A stretch of DNA of 64,000 bases, from positions 2,941,001 through 3,005,000 of the forward strand of contig JAQFVV010006294.1 in NCBI GenBank assembly GCA_028023455.1. Reading direction: 5' to 3'. The stretch comes from Epiperipatus broadwayi (lineage: Eukaryota; Onychophora; Udeonychophora; Euonychophora; Peripatidae). Positions within the stretch are counted from its first letter, which is position 1, and every line of letters begins with the position of its first letter. The position numbers and the translations under genes are program-made. Of the stretch, positions 47,404 to 57,691 are shown in pieces. The notes beneath the pieces were generated by a model that did no database searches, was not told where the DNA came from, and saw only the letters and a program-made list of their open reading frames with translations.

Positions 47404-47644
47404 TTTCTCTTTGCTTTTAGCATAGAAAAAAGCCATAACCGGCAGCCGTCGGGAACTCTTTCTGTGTTTTATCATAGAAAGAAGTCTCTTTGTGTTGGCT
47501 TCTGTTGCTGCCACTGCCTCCTCCGTCCAACATAACGTGAGGACTTTTCTACGTTTATAACGTAGAAAAATTCCTCTTTTGTTGGGTGAAGGCCGGTGTA
47601 ACGGTATATTTCTAAGAATTGACCTAGAAATAGCGACATTTCTA
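47404..47644. repeat. Row of short stem-loops with covarying arms
   Basis: Hairpins at 47404-47430 (TTTCT...TAGAAA), 47459-47480 (TTTCTGTG/CATAGAAA), 47545-47569 (TTTTCTACGTT/AACGTAGAAAA, perfect 11 bp, loop TAT) and 47609-47630 (TTTCTA/TAGAAA), the last overlapping a fifth (TAGAAAT/ATTTCTA, 47625-47644). Hairpins 2 and 3 align along their length but differ in paired positions so that pairing is kept. Less AT-rich spacers of 30-65 bases separate them. They may be a structured RNA part of the retroelement, or protein-binding palindromes. Confidence 0.5.
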
Positions 47645-48016
47645 GGCGAACATCAGGAATGAGAAAATAACCCAATTATTGACCAGATTTACAATGTACA
47701 TATACTCAATAACAAATATATCCATAAAAGAGTTGTATAATTTTGCTTAATGTGTATCTATACATGGACGAGCACAGATCTGCACTGCCCAAAAACAATC
47801 GATCAAGGGTGCATAGCAGCCCATCAGAGTGGAAAAGGCGCTGAAAACTTTGACCCTGTATCCTCCCGGCAGGTTTTCTGGAAGCGGCAATAATCACCAA
47901 CAGCCTGTACCCATAAACCAGATCCCCAACGGCTGCCATCATCAACCCCTGTGGAAGAAATGAGGAGTGCAGATCCATACCCTCAAATATTACAACAAAA
48001 CTCTATTACTGTTACA
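47597..48016 (+). mobile_element. LTR-like segment (TGTAACGGTA...TTACTGTTACA)
   Basis: Left end TGTAACGGTATATTTC and right end TTACTGTTACA form a 10-bp imperfect inverted pair (TGTAACGGTA against TGTAACAGTA), typical of Ty3/gypsy LTRs. The 420-bp length suits an LTR. Flanks (left GCCGG, right AAAAT) do not match, so no target duplication supports a clean solo LTR; it may be one LTR of a rearranged element. The fourth and fifth stem-loops of the hairpin row lie inside its left end. Confidence 0.4.
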
Positions 48017-48139
48017 AAAATGATATTTCTGGCTGGAGTGTCTAGCATCCAATTTGTCAAATGAATTTGTCTGTGATTATGATCTTGATAAAAGAATTGT
48101 TCGCTTTTATTCTTTAAATTTCTCAATCCTTATTAAAAG

Positions 48140-48642
48140 TTATTCATTAAGTGACTTCATTAAAACAGTTGATTTTTCATCTTCCTCATCCGTTAAATCC
48201 AATATATTATCATAAGCCTCTTGCATAACGTTATTTATCCCACACTTTGATTGTAATGCCTCTTCATACTTAAATTTTTGGTTATTAACATTAAATAATT
48301 TGTTTGACTTACTTCTTTATTAGTTTCAAATTTAGATTTTATAGATTTGTTCTTATTAATCTGATTCGCTTTTAGATAACGTTTTGAATTTTAAACTTTT
48401 ATTAATCGGTTTCGTTTTTAGATAACGTTGTTTTCAATTTTAAACTTTTTGAAGCCTCCAACTTTCTTTTTCCCTTGTGATATTTTGTGTGACATAAAGT
48501 CCAAATCACCTGAGGTGTTTTCTTTGTTAACTGGATTCTCTTCTTCCATCAGTTGTTTATTTATACTGCTGTTTTCTTGACTCGTATTTCCCCCTCTATT
48601 CTGCACTTGATTTGATACGTTCCCTGCCATTTTTGTTTTCAC
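48140..48642 (-). pseudogene. Broken minus-strand reading frame of unknown type, probably retroelement ORF1
   Basis: Minus-strand open segment 48642-48418 begins MKTKMAGNVSNQVQNRGG and is rich in Asn, Gln, Glu and Lys, with VGGFKKFK near its end. A second open segment, about 48325-48140, reads ...KYEEALQSKCGIN and YDNILDLTDEEDEKSTVLM before a TAA. Charged, low-complexity proteins with an acidic tail are common as ORF1 or Gag-like products, but no domain motif is visible. A stop and frame change separate the segments. It lies at the presumed 5' side of the minus-strand retroelement region. Confidence 0.35.
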
Positions 48643-48720
48643 AACGATGTCAGTTAAACCCTTGTTGCTGTTAGGAAACTAAAAGTTTTTTTCATTTTGA
48701 TAATAACACTTAAAGGTAAT

Positions 48721-49293
48721 GAGTTTATCCTCAGTTTAGCTTCAAAATGTTACAGTGAAGCTTCATTATCTTTTTTTAATTCCACCTAATATAGGGGACC
48801 TGAAACTAACATTGTATTCCTAGGGCCACTAGGTGGCATTCTTGGGATTTGATATTTTAAACAATAATGACATAGAGTGTATAACACTTCTGCATGACTA
48901 CTATCTGTTGGTTTTTGCAACTATTATTATTTTTCAACTGCAAAATTATATTCAGAAACTTTATTCAATATTCTCACTTTTTACCATAGCCAGCTGAGTT
49001 TATTCAAAGTTCATATACTACCTTTTTTTGATTTGTCATTATTATAGATAATAGAAAAGTCCGTACAATGATATACCACATTTAGAAACCAAAATAAAAG
49101 TCCTTGTTTATGTATATATTATTCACAGCAATTTTACCCGAGCTTTCATTAGGTAATCATTTTTATTGATATATAAAATATACAAGATATAATGAAAGAT
49201 TTATTTTAACAAAAACTAATATTACACTAAATCTGTTATAATAATTATTATTGTATGCATGTATTTCACACATATGTAGATATCCAAAGAAGA
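48721..49293. other. AT-rich stretch, nothing recognised
   Basis: Holds one odd word, ggccactaggtggc near 48832, a palindrome-like patch resembling transposon ends, without a partner. Confidence 0.5.
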
Positions 49294-49310
49294 AAGATAA
49301 TATTAATTTA

Positions 49311-49864
49311 CAACAGAAGCGTGCACGCCCTAACCCATCAGATAGTGACACTTGACAGGCAGATTTCCATCCTTGATCTTCCCAGTAAAATCATAATGGA
49401 TCCTTTTCCTGAACTAAGGGCAAGTCTCAGACATTCAGAACACACAAGAAAAAAAAGAATTCTTTAAGCGAAAAATTCTCTGGCTTCAACCCGGGCCTCG
49501 TCACCCTCCTCCCTTCGCACTCTTTCACCTTCCTCTGCTGAATTTTTCTCAGACAGTGGTTCATCAAGTAACATCAAGAATGAATCATTGTGCAATTCTG
49601 GCAGGAGAAGCAAGAACTGTACTCCTCATATCTCTCCCAACCCAGCTCATCCTCGCTCACCATAAAACTTCTGTATTCCTACCTTTTTCTAAGATGTGCT
49701 TTTCTAACCAGCCTGAACTACATACTATTTCCCCTGTCCACTTTCCATCCCCTTTTTACATGTATCCTTCCCCTCTTACCATTTTGTTCCTGAAATTTCA
49801 TTTGTTTCATTGTATTTGTTTTTTTTTTTGATGAATAAACATCTCATCACTGAGAAAAAAAAAG
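49311..49864 (+). mobile_element. Poly(A)-tailed retrocopy with 17-bp target duplication
   Basis: AAGATAATATTAATTTA is repeated exactly at 49294-49310 and 49865-49881. Between them is a less AT-rich sequence ending AATAAA (49834-49839), 15 bases, then an A-run from 49855. This is the mark of a spliced or unspliced RNA inserted by LINE machinery. The first codons in one frame read QQKRARPNPSDSDT then stop, so it could be the last few codons and 3' UTR of a gene or of another retroelement, 5'-truncated. A CT-rich UTR-like body follows. No pol III promoter was seen, so a SINE is less likely. Open frames at 49556-49831 are probably not coding. Confidence 0.8.
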
Positions 49865-50416
49865 AAGATAATATTAATTTAAATAACTGTGCATTTATAA
49901 CAACTAATAAAACATTTTCCTATTATTTGTACTATAAAAATATATTGATTATAATTAGAACATATTAAGAAAATTTTTAGAAAATGAGCTTACTAACAGT
50001 TTCCAAGTCTATATGCTGGTAGCTCATCATTGATCTAATATTATGTACTGTTATGCCATTGACATTTCTAGGAATTTTAGTTCTGCTTGTCCGAAGCCAA
50101 TGTTTTCATTCATAATCTAAACAATTCATTTCTTGAAAAATTCAAGCCTTCACTATATAATTCTTAGAAGCTATATATATTGTTAAAAGACTAAAAAAAT
50201 AAATGCTATATTAGCTAATTTACTATTTGATTAATGCTTTCAAACATAACAGAGACAGCAAATCTTTTTAGTCAAAGTGTTTTTGGGATACTAAAGTTAT
50301 ATCACTACACAAAAGATTCCATTCTTTATAATCATGAAGTATTTTATGTGCAATGAAGGCAGTTTATTAATGTTAATAGGATATTCATTTAATTTTTACT
50401 CTCCTGTTTCTTTTAG

Positions 50417-50437
50417 TGTTTGTGCATTCCAAAATCA
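50417..50437 (+). other. Weak candidate microexon, 21 nt
   Basis: The tract ctcctgtttcttttag ends at 50416 and a consensus-like donor GTGAGT begins at 50438. In phase 0 the 21 bases read CLCIPKS; frames stay open beyond the donor, so a longer exon is possible. All three phases are open over 21 bases, so coding is unproven. It lies 6.7 kb downstream of the 36-nt candidate on the same strand. Confidence 0.2.
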
Positions 50438-51706
50438 GTGAGTCTCTTTCCTATCCAGCTGGGCATGAGTCAATACTGATTCAACAGATGATACTTGAAT
50501 AATATAAAACAGATCTTTATTGGCATCTCTGACAGTGTTTGAAAAGAATACCAAAGTACTAATTCCATCAGCAAGTTTAAGTGTACAAATTTGTGATATA
50601 TACTACTTTTTCTGTAAAGGGATATATAAATATAAAATTCAAACTAACACTGGGTTTGATATATATTCTTTATATCAAAATCTATAATATCTTGGAATAT
50701 ATTTTAAATGATTGTCTTTTTTTTTTTCATTTTAAGATAAACTTCTGGAAAATAGATATAACAAACTATTTGCAATTTTATATTAAAACTATCATTAATT
50801 CAGTATGTTTATAAACAAATTACTTATTTTATTGACCTGAAAACTATGATCATTTATTATTAGTCATTGTCTTTTGAATGATTTTTCCTTGAGATTTTGA
50901 ACTTTCTATATTGAGTAGTTTGTATAGAATGAAGTAATCTGACACATCTGTCTGTTGTTTTTAATTGTACCAATAGAAATTGTATTCTTATTATATTAAA
51001 TTAGTAGCATTACTATTATTTAATCTAATTTTAAAACCTCTAAAATGAAAGTGAAATACTATTTGCTTTTGTTTTAAATATGCTATTATATGATTATTTT
51101 ACTGATTCACATAGCTATTGCCATTTTTGGTGTAATTGATCAAGTGCTAGTTGTATTTTAGTTACTATTACATTATTCACTTAAAAAAATAATCTGATGA
51201 ACATGATTTAAAAAAAATAATATATACTTTTAATTATTGTAACAATTTATCATTTATAGAGAATATTTCCTAAGTAATTTTATGCCTCTCTTTTTTTTTT
51301 TTAAATATATTTTTGAGTGAAAAAAATTATTAAAAATATTCAACTAAAAGTTGATATTTGTTACTTTTTATATTTGTTACTTAGTGAAACATAAAGTTGG
51401 CATTTGATTATATTTGATTGAATACTATTTGTTGATTTTTTTTTCTAATAATTTATTTTAGAACTCTTATTATTTGTTATGCTAACTTTTTGTATTTATA
51501 TTAAAATAAATATGGGGGTGATGTGATGATGTTTTGAATTAATTGATTTTCTCTTATTGCTTCAGATTATCTTTAATATTGATATACTTTTTCATTTTTA
51601 TTTTAATTAAAATTTATATTTTTGCAATTTTATTTTCTCACTCTTTAATGGAATTGTTTTGTAAATCTTTTATAAATATTCATATAATTTACTTTATTTA
51701 CATCTA

Positions 51707-51861
51707 GGCTATTCATTGCTTTTTCCTTTGTTAATATTTTGCATAAGTATTTACAATATTTGCTCAATATTTTATTTTTTATTTGGCTATTCATTGCTTT
51801 TTCCTTTGTTAATATTTTGCATAAGTATTTACAATATTTGCTCAATATTTTATTTTTTATT
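51707..51861. repeat. 78-bp exact tandem duplication
   Basis: ggctattcattgctttttcc... occurs at 51707-51784 and 51785-51861 with no visible difference. Confidence 0.9.
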
Positions 51862-52382
51862 TTTAAGTGTTTACTTTTTTTTATTTAATCCTTAATTAAA
51901 GATTATTGCAATTGCATAATTTTTTTGAAGTATTATATATATGATAATAGTAGTAATAATTGTGTAGTTAATTATTTATTAATTAAATCTGTAATAATAA
52001 AGAATGTTTATTTTCTTTCACTTTTATTAATGATACAAATAACAGAAAAAATACATTTAAATACATTATAGAAAACTTTTAGATTAAAAAAATATTATTA
52101 GAATTAATGTGATTTTTATAGTAAATCAGGATAAAGGATCTGTTGCTAGAAAAGTTAATCATAAAGAATAAAGAATCTATAATTAGAAATGAATATGCAT
52201 ATAGATTATGAGGTGAGAAATGAAAAGAATATGAGTTTATTATTCTGATGATAAAAACATTTATAACAGAATAAGTATTATTTTAGTATCAGATCAAGAA
52301 ATAATTTTATGTTTTAATTCTGGAAATGATGGTTGTTATTGATTAGGCTGAAAACTATTATAAAGGGATTCATTCAGTGATT

Positions 52383-52622
52383 ACACAAAAATTAGCAAAC
52401 ATGATGAAGTAATTAAAAATAAACGCAAAATAGTGCTAATGATAATAATGAATTGGATTTGTTGATAATGATGAATTGCAATTGTAGCCAGTAGATTAGT
52501 GAACACAAAAATTAGCAAACATGATGAAGTAATTAAAAATAAACGCAAAATAGTGCTAATGATAATAATGAATTGGATTTGTTGATAATGATGAATTGCA
52601 ATTGTAGCCAGTAGATTAGTGA
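52383..52622. repeat. 120-bp exact tandem duplication
   Basis: acacaaaaattagcaaacat... occurs at 52383-52502 and 52503-52622 with no visible difference, so it is either very recent or an assembly artefact. Confidence 0.9.
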
Positions 52623-53129
52623 AGATGAAGTTAGGACTGATTTTGGATTATAATTAAAAAATGAAAATATGGAATAATGAATAATTAGTTTTAAGAATCA
52701 CAAAAGAAACATTTTTATATAGAAAACACCAAAATAAAACAAATTTTATTTATATTAGGTATCTATATAGAAATTTTATTTAGATTAGGTATTTATTTAG
52801 TATTAATTTAAAAATAGCATTAAGAATGGATGCACATATCAAGAATTTTATAATTTAGAAGCTATTAAATATAAATAATAGTAAGATATTTATTTGATAA
52901 TGTACAGTGGAGCTGCAAACTAGTCTATATTTTGTTCCAAACTCCTGTTGCATTCAATGTATATAGTGTATAATAAGATCATGTTTTGTTGATAAACATT
53001 GATTAAAATAGGTCTTAAATAATTTAAATTACCAATATATTTTGTTTATTTGTACTTTTAGTAGTGAACAATTATCACCTTTATTATTTTTTTTATTATT
53101 AAGCTGCTTTCATGTAATAATTTAGGCAT

Positions 53130-54010
53130 AATAAGCCCGAGAGTCTGAATTTGAAAACTGATTAATATCATTGAGAAAAAAAAAAGCATTCCAAAAAATT
53201 AAAAGCTGTAAAATTGTAAATGAAATAAAGTTATGATAAATACCAATAATTGATAAAGAGACATATGCATAGGATGTTTTAGGATTTTTCTAAAAAGCTT
53301 ATTCACACCATGCAAGTGAAAAATTGAAAGTAAAGTGATTTTTTTTTTTATTAGTGGTTTTATTTTGGATTTTAGAAAATCAATTTTAATTTTACTGTTA
53401 GACAGAAAACAAAATATAGCACAATGAAAAATAATTTCCAAAAAAAAAAAAAAAGCTATTAAATTTACTGTCATGTAACAAATGCTATGATGAATACCAT
53501 TGGCTGATATGTACACGATATTTTATAGGCTTTCAGAAAAGTTGAGTTAGAAAACTGGCTAACACTGAAAAAAATTCTTTAACAAGAATGTAAAATGTTT
53601 TATTATTGTAAGTTTGTTATTGACTTTAAAAGGTTGATTTAAATTTTTCTGAGCTTGAAAACAGAATTATGACGTAGTACCATGAAAAAAAAAAAATCCA
53701 AACAAAAAAGCTGAAAAATTGTCAACTTACAAAATGTGCTATAATGAACACCATTGATTGACATGTGCAAGGTTTTTCAAGGCTTTTTTGAAAAAACTAA
53801 ATTAGAAAGCTGATTAAACCTCAACTAAAAAAAATTCTGAATTATAAAACAAAAATAAAGGGATTTTTTCTATCTATGATTTTGGTTTGGATTTTAGATC
53901 AATTATAAATTTTAGCTGTGAGACAGAAACCAGATTTTGAATGTTGCATCAAAGAAAAAATATTTTTTTTTTTGGCAAAAAAAGCAGTTCTGTAAATTAT
54001 GTGACAGAAT
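53130..54010. repeat. Degenerate tandem repeat, period about 254 bp
   Basis: The marker (a/g)aa(t/c)accatTG.TGA occurs near 53238, 53492 and 53746, exactly 254 apart, followed in each by ...ATGTGCA(A/C)G-like words and a run of 'aaaagcTnattaaa'. Each unit also has a 'ttggattttaga' block and a 'gtgagacagaaa'-like block. Units are diverged, so the array is old. Confidence 0.6.
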
Positions 54011-54261
54011 CAATGTGATGTGAATTTTTAATAGAGTAGGTTATATATATATATTGTGCTATTCTAAGTTCTAATTTAGTTTTCATTAAAATCAAATTGT
54101 ATGTTATGTATAACTATTTAAATAATTGTTTTAGATGGTAACTTTGTTATAGTCATTTAGAATAAATTATTTTTAATATATGTATTTAATTGTTAAAATT
54201 TATCAAATAGATGATATAATGAATGATCTATAAATATTTTTTTAATTATGATAACTAATAT

Positions 54262-55790
54262 CTAATAAGAGGGGATTTGAACACAGACTTTCAATCTCCC
54301 TTCAGCGGTCCACTCGATCTTATATAACTGATACACATAACCACATACATGTGAAAAAGATAAAAATGATCTTCAATATACATATTTCGTGCTAAACCAG
54401 CACTCATCAAATTGGTCCAGATCATCATCTTCCATACACACATATATAATCAATGCTTAGTTTATATTAAAATAGTGAATCTTCAAAGTTTAATAGACAG
54501 TCTCTAATTTTTTCCACACTACAACTCTTCAACCATCCATATATTGAAAATCTGATGATGGAATGCTCAAAGCCCTTATTGATGCCAATATTGTTGTCAT
54601 ACCCATGTTGTCTTTAAGTCACTCTGATCCCTCATATATAGAACCTTAATATGTCCATTTAAATACACAGAAGAGGGATGGGCAGAATTCAGGCTGAATC
54701 TGTAATATTTGAATACAAGTATAAAATAAACTTTAGATGTGCTTAGATGGGATTTGAACACAGACTTTGAAGCTTCCTTCAGTTATTCATGCCATCTTAT
54801 ATAATGACACACATGATCGCATAAGGTGAAAAAGATAAATATCTCCAATATATATTTTGTGCTGAAACAGCACTCATTAGTTGGTCTAGATCATTATCTC
54901 TCATACACATATATAGTCAGTGCTCAGTTTATATTAAAATAGCAAATCTTCAAACTTTAATGGACAAGCTTCAGTCTTCTCCACTCTCCAACTCTTTAGC
55001 CATTCATATTATTGAAAATCTGATGATGGAATGTACAAAGCCCTTGTTGATGCCAATAATATTGTCATACCCATGTTTATTTGAACTTTCTCCGACCCTT
55101 CATATGTAGGACCATAATATGTCCATTTAAATATGAAGAGGGATGAGCAGATTTCAGGCTGAATCCATAACTACTTCAAATATTACAGATTCAGACTGAA
55201 TTCTGGTCATCCTCTTCCATTTATTTCTTCAGCCATGCGTATTGTTGAAAATTTGATAATGGATTGTTCAAAGCCTCTGTTGATGCCAATATTGTTGTCT
55301 TACCCATATTGACTTTGTCAATCTGACCCTTCATATGTAGGACCTTAATATGTCCATTTAAATATGCTGAAGATGAATGGGCAGATTTCAGGCTGAATTA
55401 AGTCCTACATATGAAATGTCAGAGTAATTTAAAGTCACCATGGGTATGACAATAATATTGGCATTTTTAATAATATGAATGACTGAAGATTTGGAAAATG
55501 GAGAAGACTGAAGCTTGTCCATTAAAGTTTGAAGATTTGCTATTTTAATATAAGTTGAGCACTGATTATTTATATATGAGGGAGATGATGATCTGGATCA
55601 ATTGATGACTGCTGGTTCAGCATGAATTATGTATATTAGAGATAATTTTTATCTTTTTCACATATATGTGGTCACGTGTATTGATTACATAAGATGGGAG
55701 TGGATGGCTGAAGGGAGCTTGAAAATCTGTGTTCAAATCCTCTCTAATTACATCTAAAGTTTAGTATATACATTATACTTATATTCAAAT
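54262..55790. mobile_element. Compound array of an unnamed repeat: three direct copies plus one inverted
   Basis: Unit 1 begins near 54262 with ggggatttgaacacagac, unit 2 at 54739 with gggatttgaacacagac (period 477), and unit 3 (about 55200-55398) is a partial copy. From 55399 the sequence turns round and repeats the family in reverse to 55790, ending ...ctgtgttcaaatcctctctaa. The outer ends are thus inverted repeats with a B-box-like GTTCAAATCC pointing outward, giving a large foldback. No ORF. A solitary copy lies at 37947-38320. I do not recognise the family; a tRNA-related SINE that has concatenated, or a foldback transposon, are both possible. Confidence 0.7.
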
Positions 55791-56289
55791 ACTCATGTTT
55801 GCTTGTGTATATATTGAAACTGTAAGATTTGTATTCAAATCTTAGTTTCACCTTAGTTCTCATCATTCTACCTCTCGCCCCTTTAGTATGAGTTTTACAT
55901 GGATTCTGACCTTGAATATCGGATTAAAGCGTAATAATATATAATATCTGTAAAGTGTTTAAATAAATAATTAAATGTTATATATACGCACATACTCCGA
56001 TAAGCTTATTTTAAAATAACGCATTGCAAGGTATTATTAAATTGCCGTGCGTAAGTTATATAAATTTAATTATTCTGATAGGTTTAAATAATATTTTAAA
56101 TTATAAATAAAATCAATAATTATATTTTAAAACGTAAACATATTATTATTTAGGTCAGATTCAGGTAATACTTAAATTATAAAAATAACTAATTCTCAAT
56201 TAAAATAAAGATGTTTTAAAATTCTCCTGCTAATTAAAGGCAAGTCATAGCGGGAGGGGGAAAAAGATGACAGAGCTAAAAAGGTATTT

Positions 56290-56520
56290 TTAAACACACG
56301 AAAACAAAGAAAAAGGTTTGTTAAAAATAACTTTTATAAATGTAAAAAGGTAAAATGTAAAAGTGATCAGATTGAAATTCCAACCTGTATGACTATTATA
56401 TCCGTGACCTAAAGGGATGTATGGCACAAACCCGAGAGACAGCTGCATGGATGACGTATTGCTCGATGGATCTCCGAGATAAGGAAATAGAGAATAAAAG
56501 CCACAACTAATTATTGTTTT
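56290..56520 (-). other. Unidentified minus-strand coding-like segment
   Basis: The middle of a 91-codon open frame reads CGFYSLFPYLGDPSSNTSSM and LGFVPYIPLGHGYNSHTGWN, mixed and protein-like, before running into low-complexity Phe/Leu/Thr codons. On the minus strand the segment is preceded by AATTAG and contains ACAG/GTTGG, which could be splice borders. It follows the next entry by about 55 bases on the same strand. No family recognised; either host exon or mobile-element remnant. Confidence 0.25.
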
Positions 56521-56574
56521 TTTTTTTTGATCATGAAAAGTTAGAACCAGAAATGTTAAGTCCAATTATATTTC

Positions 56575-56771
56575 TCATGATCCAAAATCTATATCAAGCA
56601 ATGTGCCAAGAGTAGGCGCCATGCTACGCTCTTCCGGACTGATGGCTATACAATAATAAAATCCCACAAAATGTGATAAACCTACAATTCTGCTGCGTCC
56701 ATTGAAAAATCTTCTCCTAAATGTAACTGCCGTTGAACCTGGAAACTTGGACTCTCCAAACAGTGTGCACA
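56575..56771 (-). other. Unidentified minus-strand coding-like segment with splice acceptor
   Basis: On the minus strand TTCATTTCAG ends just before 56771, and from there a single frame is open for 65 codons to a TGA at 56575. It includes LFGESKFPGSTAVTFRRRFF, GLSHFVGFYYCIAISPEERS and APTLGTLLDIDFGS. Codon and residue mix look genuinely coding, and the acceptor suggests a last exon. I do not recognise a domain. Because the island around it looks element-like, it may belong to a mobile element and not to a host gene. Confidence 0.3.
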
Positions 56772-57451
56772 CTGAAATGAACTAAAGGTAACATGATACC
56801 CAAGATTAAATTTCGTTTGGAACTCTCATTGAACTCTATATCTCTAAAATATTACTTTCATTTTATTTCCACTATTATGTAATCCTAAAATTAAATCTAA
56901 TTTCTGTAATAATAATATTTATAATGAACCTAGTAAATTACTCTATCTATCATTATTCTACTTGGGTATCCAAATTTATTGTATTTGCTAAGATTATATT
57001 TCATGCCCACGTGGTTTCCAAGCTGATATTTTTATATAATTCGCGGAAGGGTTGCCCTCTTCTGTGAGTCTAATATCATAATAATAAATCATATCGGTTA
57101 ATAGATTTCAGCTCGGGAATCATATACTATTTTAATATATTTTATAAATACGAGACTTATATTATTAATTAATGTATTTGTCGATGAGCTATCATTCATG
57201 CTAGGTTAATTAAATCTTAAATATAGCCATAATGTTAAGAAGAAAGAAGGGGGGGGGGTTAAGGATAGTAAATTAAATGCTAATCGTGTGGAGATTGGGG
57301 ATAGATTTGTCTAAATAATTGCATTTGCATTAGAGTTATGAACTGTGCTAGTTATTGATACATGAATTTTTATATCGCAGAAATGTAATAGAGGTATTGT
57401 CAACGTGTTACTCTCGCACTTAAGTAGCATACAAATATATAATAGCACGGA

Positions 57452-57691
57452 ACCTTGTCATGCGGTCGGGGATGGAAAGGCTATGACCTCATACAGACAC
57501 CACGCTTGTGACCACTCCTAAGGGCTCCGACCCTACGTTTGGCCGACCCTCTTCATATTCCGGCAGTAATTACCTTGTCATGTGGTCGGGGATGGATAGG
57601 CAAAGACCCCATACCGATACCGTGCTCATGACAGACCTACAGGGCTCCGATCCGATATTTGATCGCCCCACCAGCCTCTAACATTTCTGCG
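57452..57691. repeat. Twin 120-bp GC-richer repeats with a shared stem
   Basis: accttgtcatgcggtcgggg at 57452 recurs at 57572 as accttgtcatgtggtcgggg; both continue gatgga(a/t)aggc...gacc(t/c)cata, and end gggctccga(c/t)cc. In each unit GGTCGGGG can pair with CTCCGA(C/T)C some 55-60 bases on. Unit identity is roughly three quarters by eye. Confidence 0.75.

Larger units (their letters stand above)
45716..48720 (-). mobile_element. Composite retroelement region, probably minus strand
   Basis: The left edge is a T14 run (45716-45729) followed by attaagg; read on the minus strand this is CCTTAATAAA plus poly(A), a processed 3' end. To the right come two minisatellites, a row of stem-loops, LTR-like ends (47597-48016), and at 48140-48642 a broken minus-strand reading frame beginning near 48642. 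The texture (CpG words, less AT-rich) differs from the flanks. It may be one element or several insertions; I found no target duplication for the whole. The minus-strand open frame at 47706-47978 (90 codons) is in the LTR-like part and was not recognised. Confidence 0.4.
49882..53129. other. AT-rich stretch, probably intron
   Basis: Very AT-rich with two exact tandem duplications listed separately and one weak microexon candidate at 50417. No other feature recognised. Confidence 0.5.

Noticed and set aside
47706-47978. 90-codon minus-strand frame in the LTR-like segment
   Set aside because: Protein-like in part, but the plus strand is equally open in pieces and no family fits; not supported as a gene.
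49556-49831. Two overlapping plus-strand frames in the retrocopy
   Set aside because: They lie in CT-rich, UTR-like sequence upstream of AATAAA and poly(A); the overlapping frames reflect composition, not coding.
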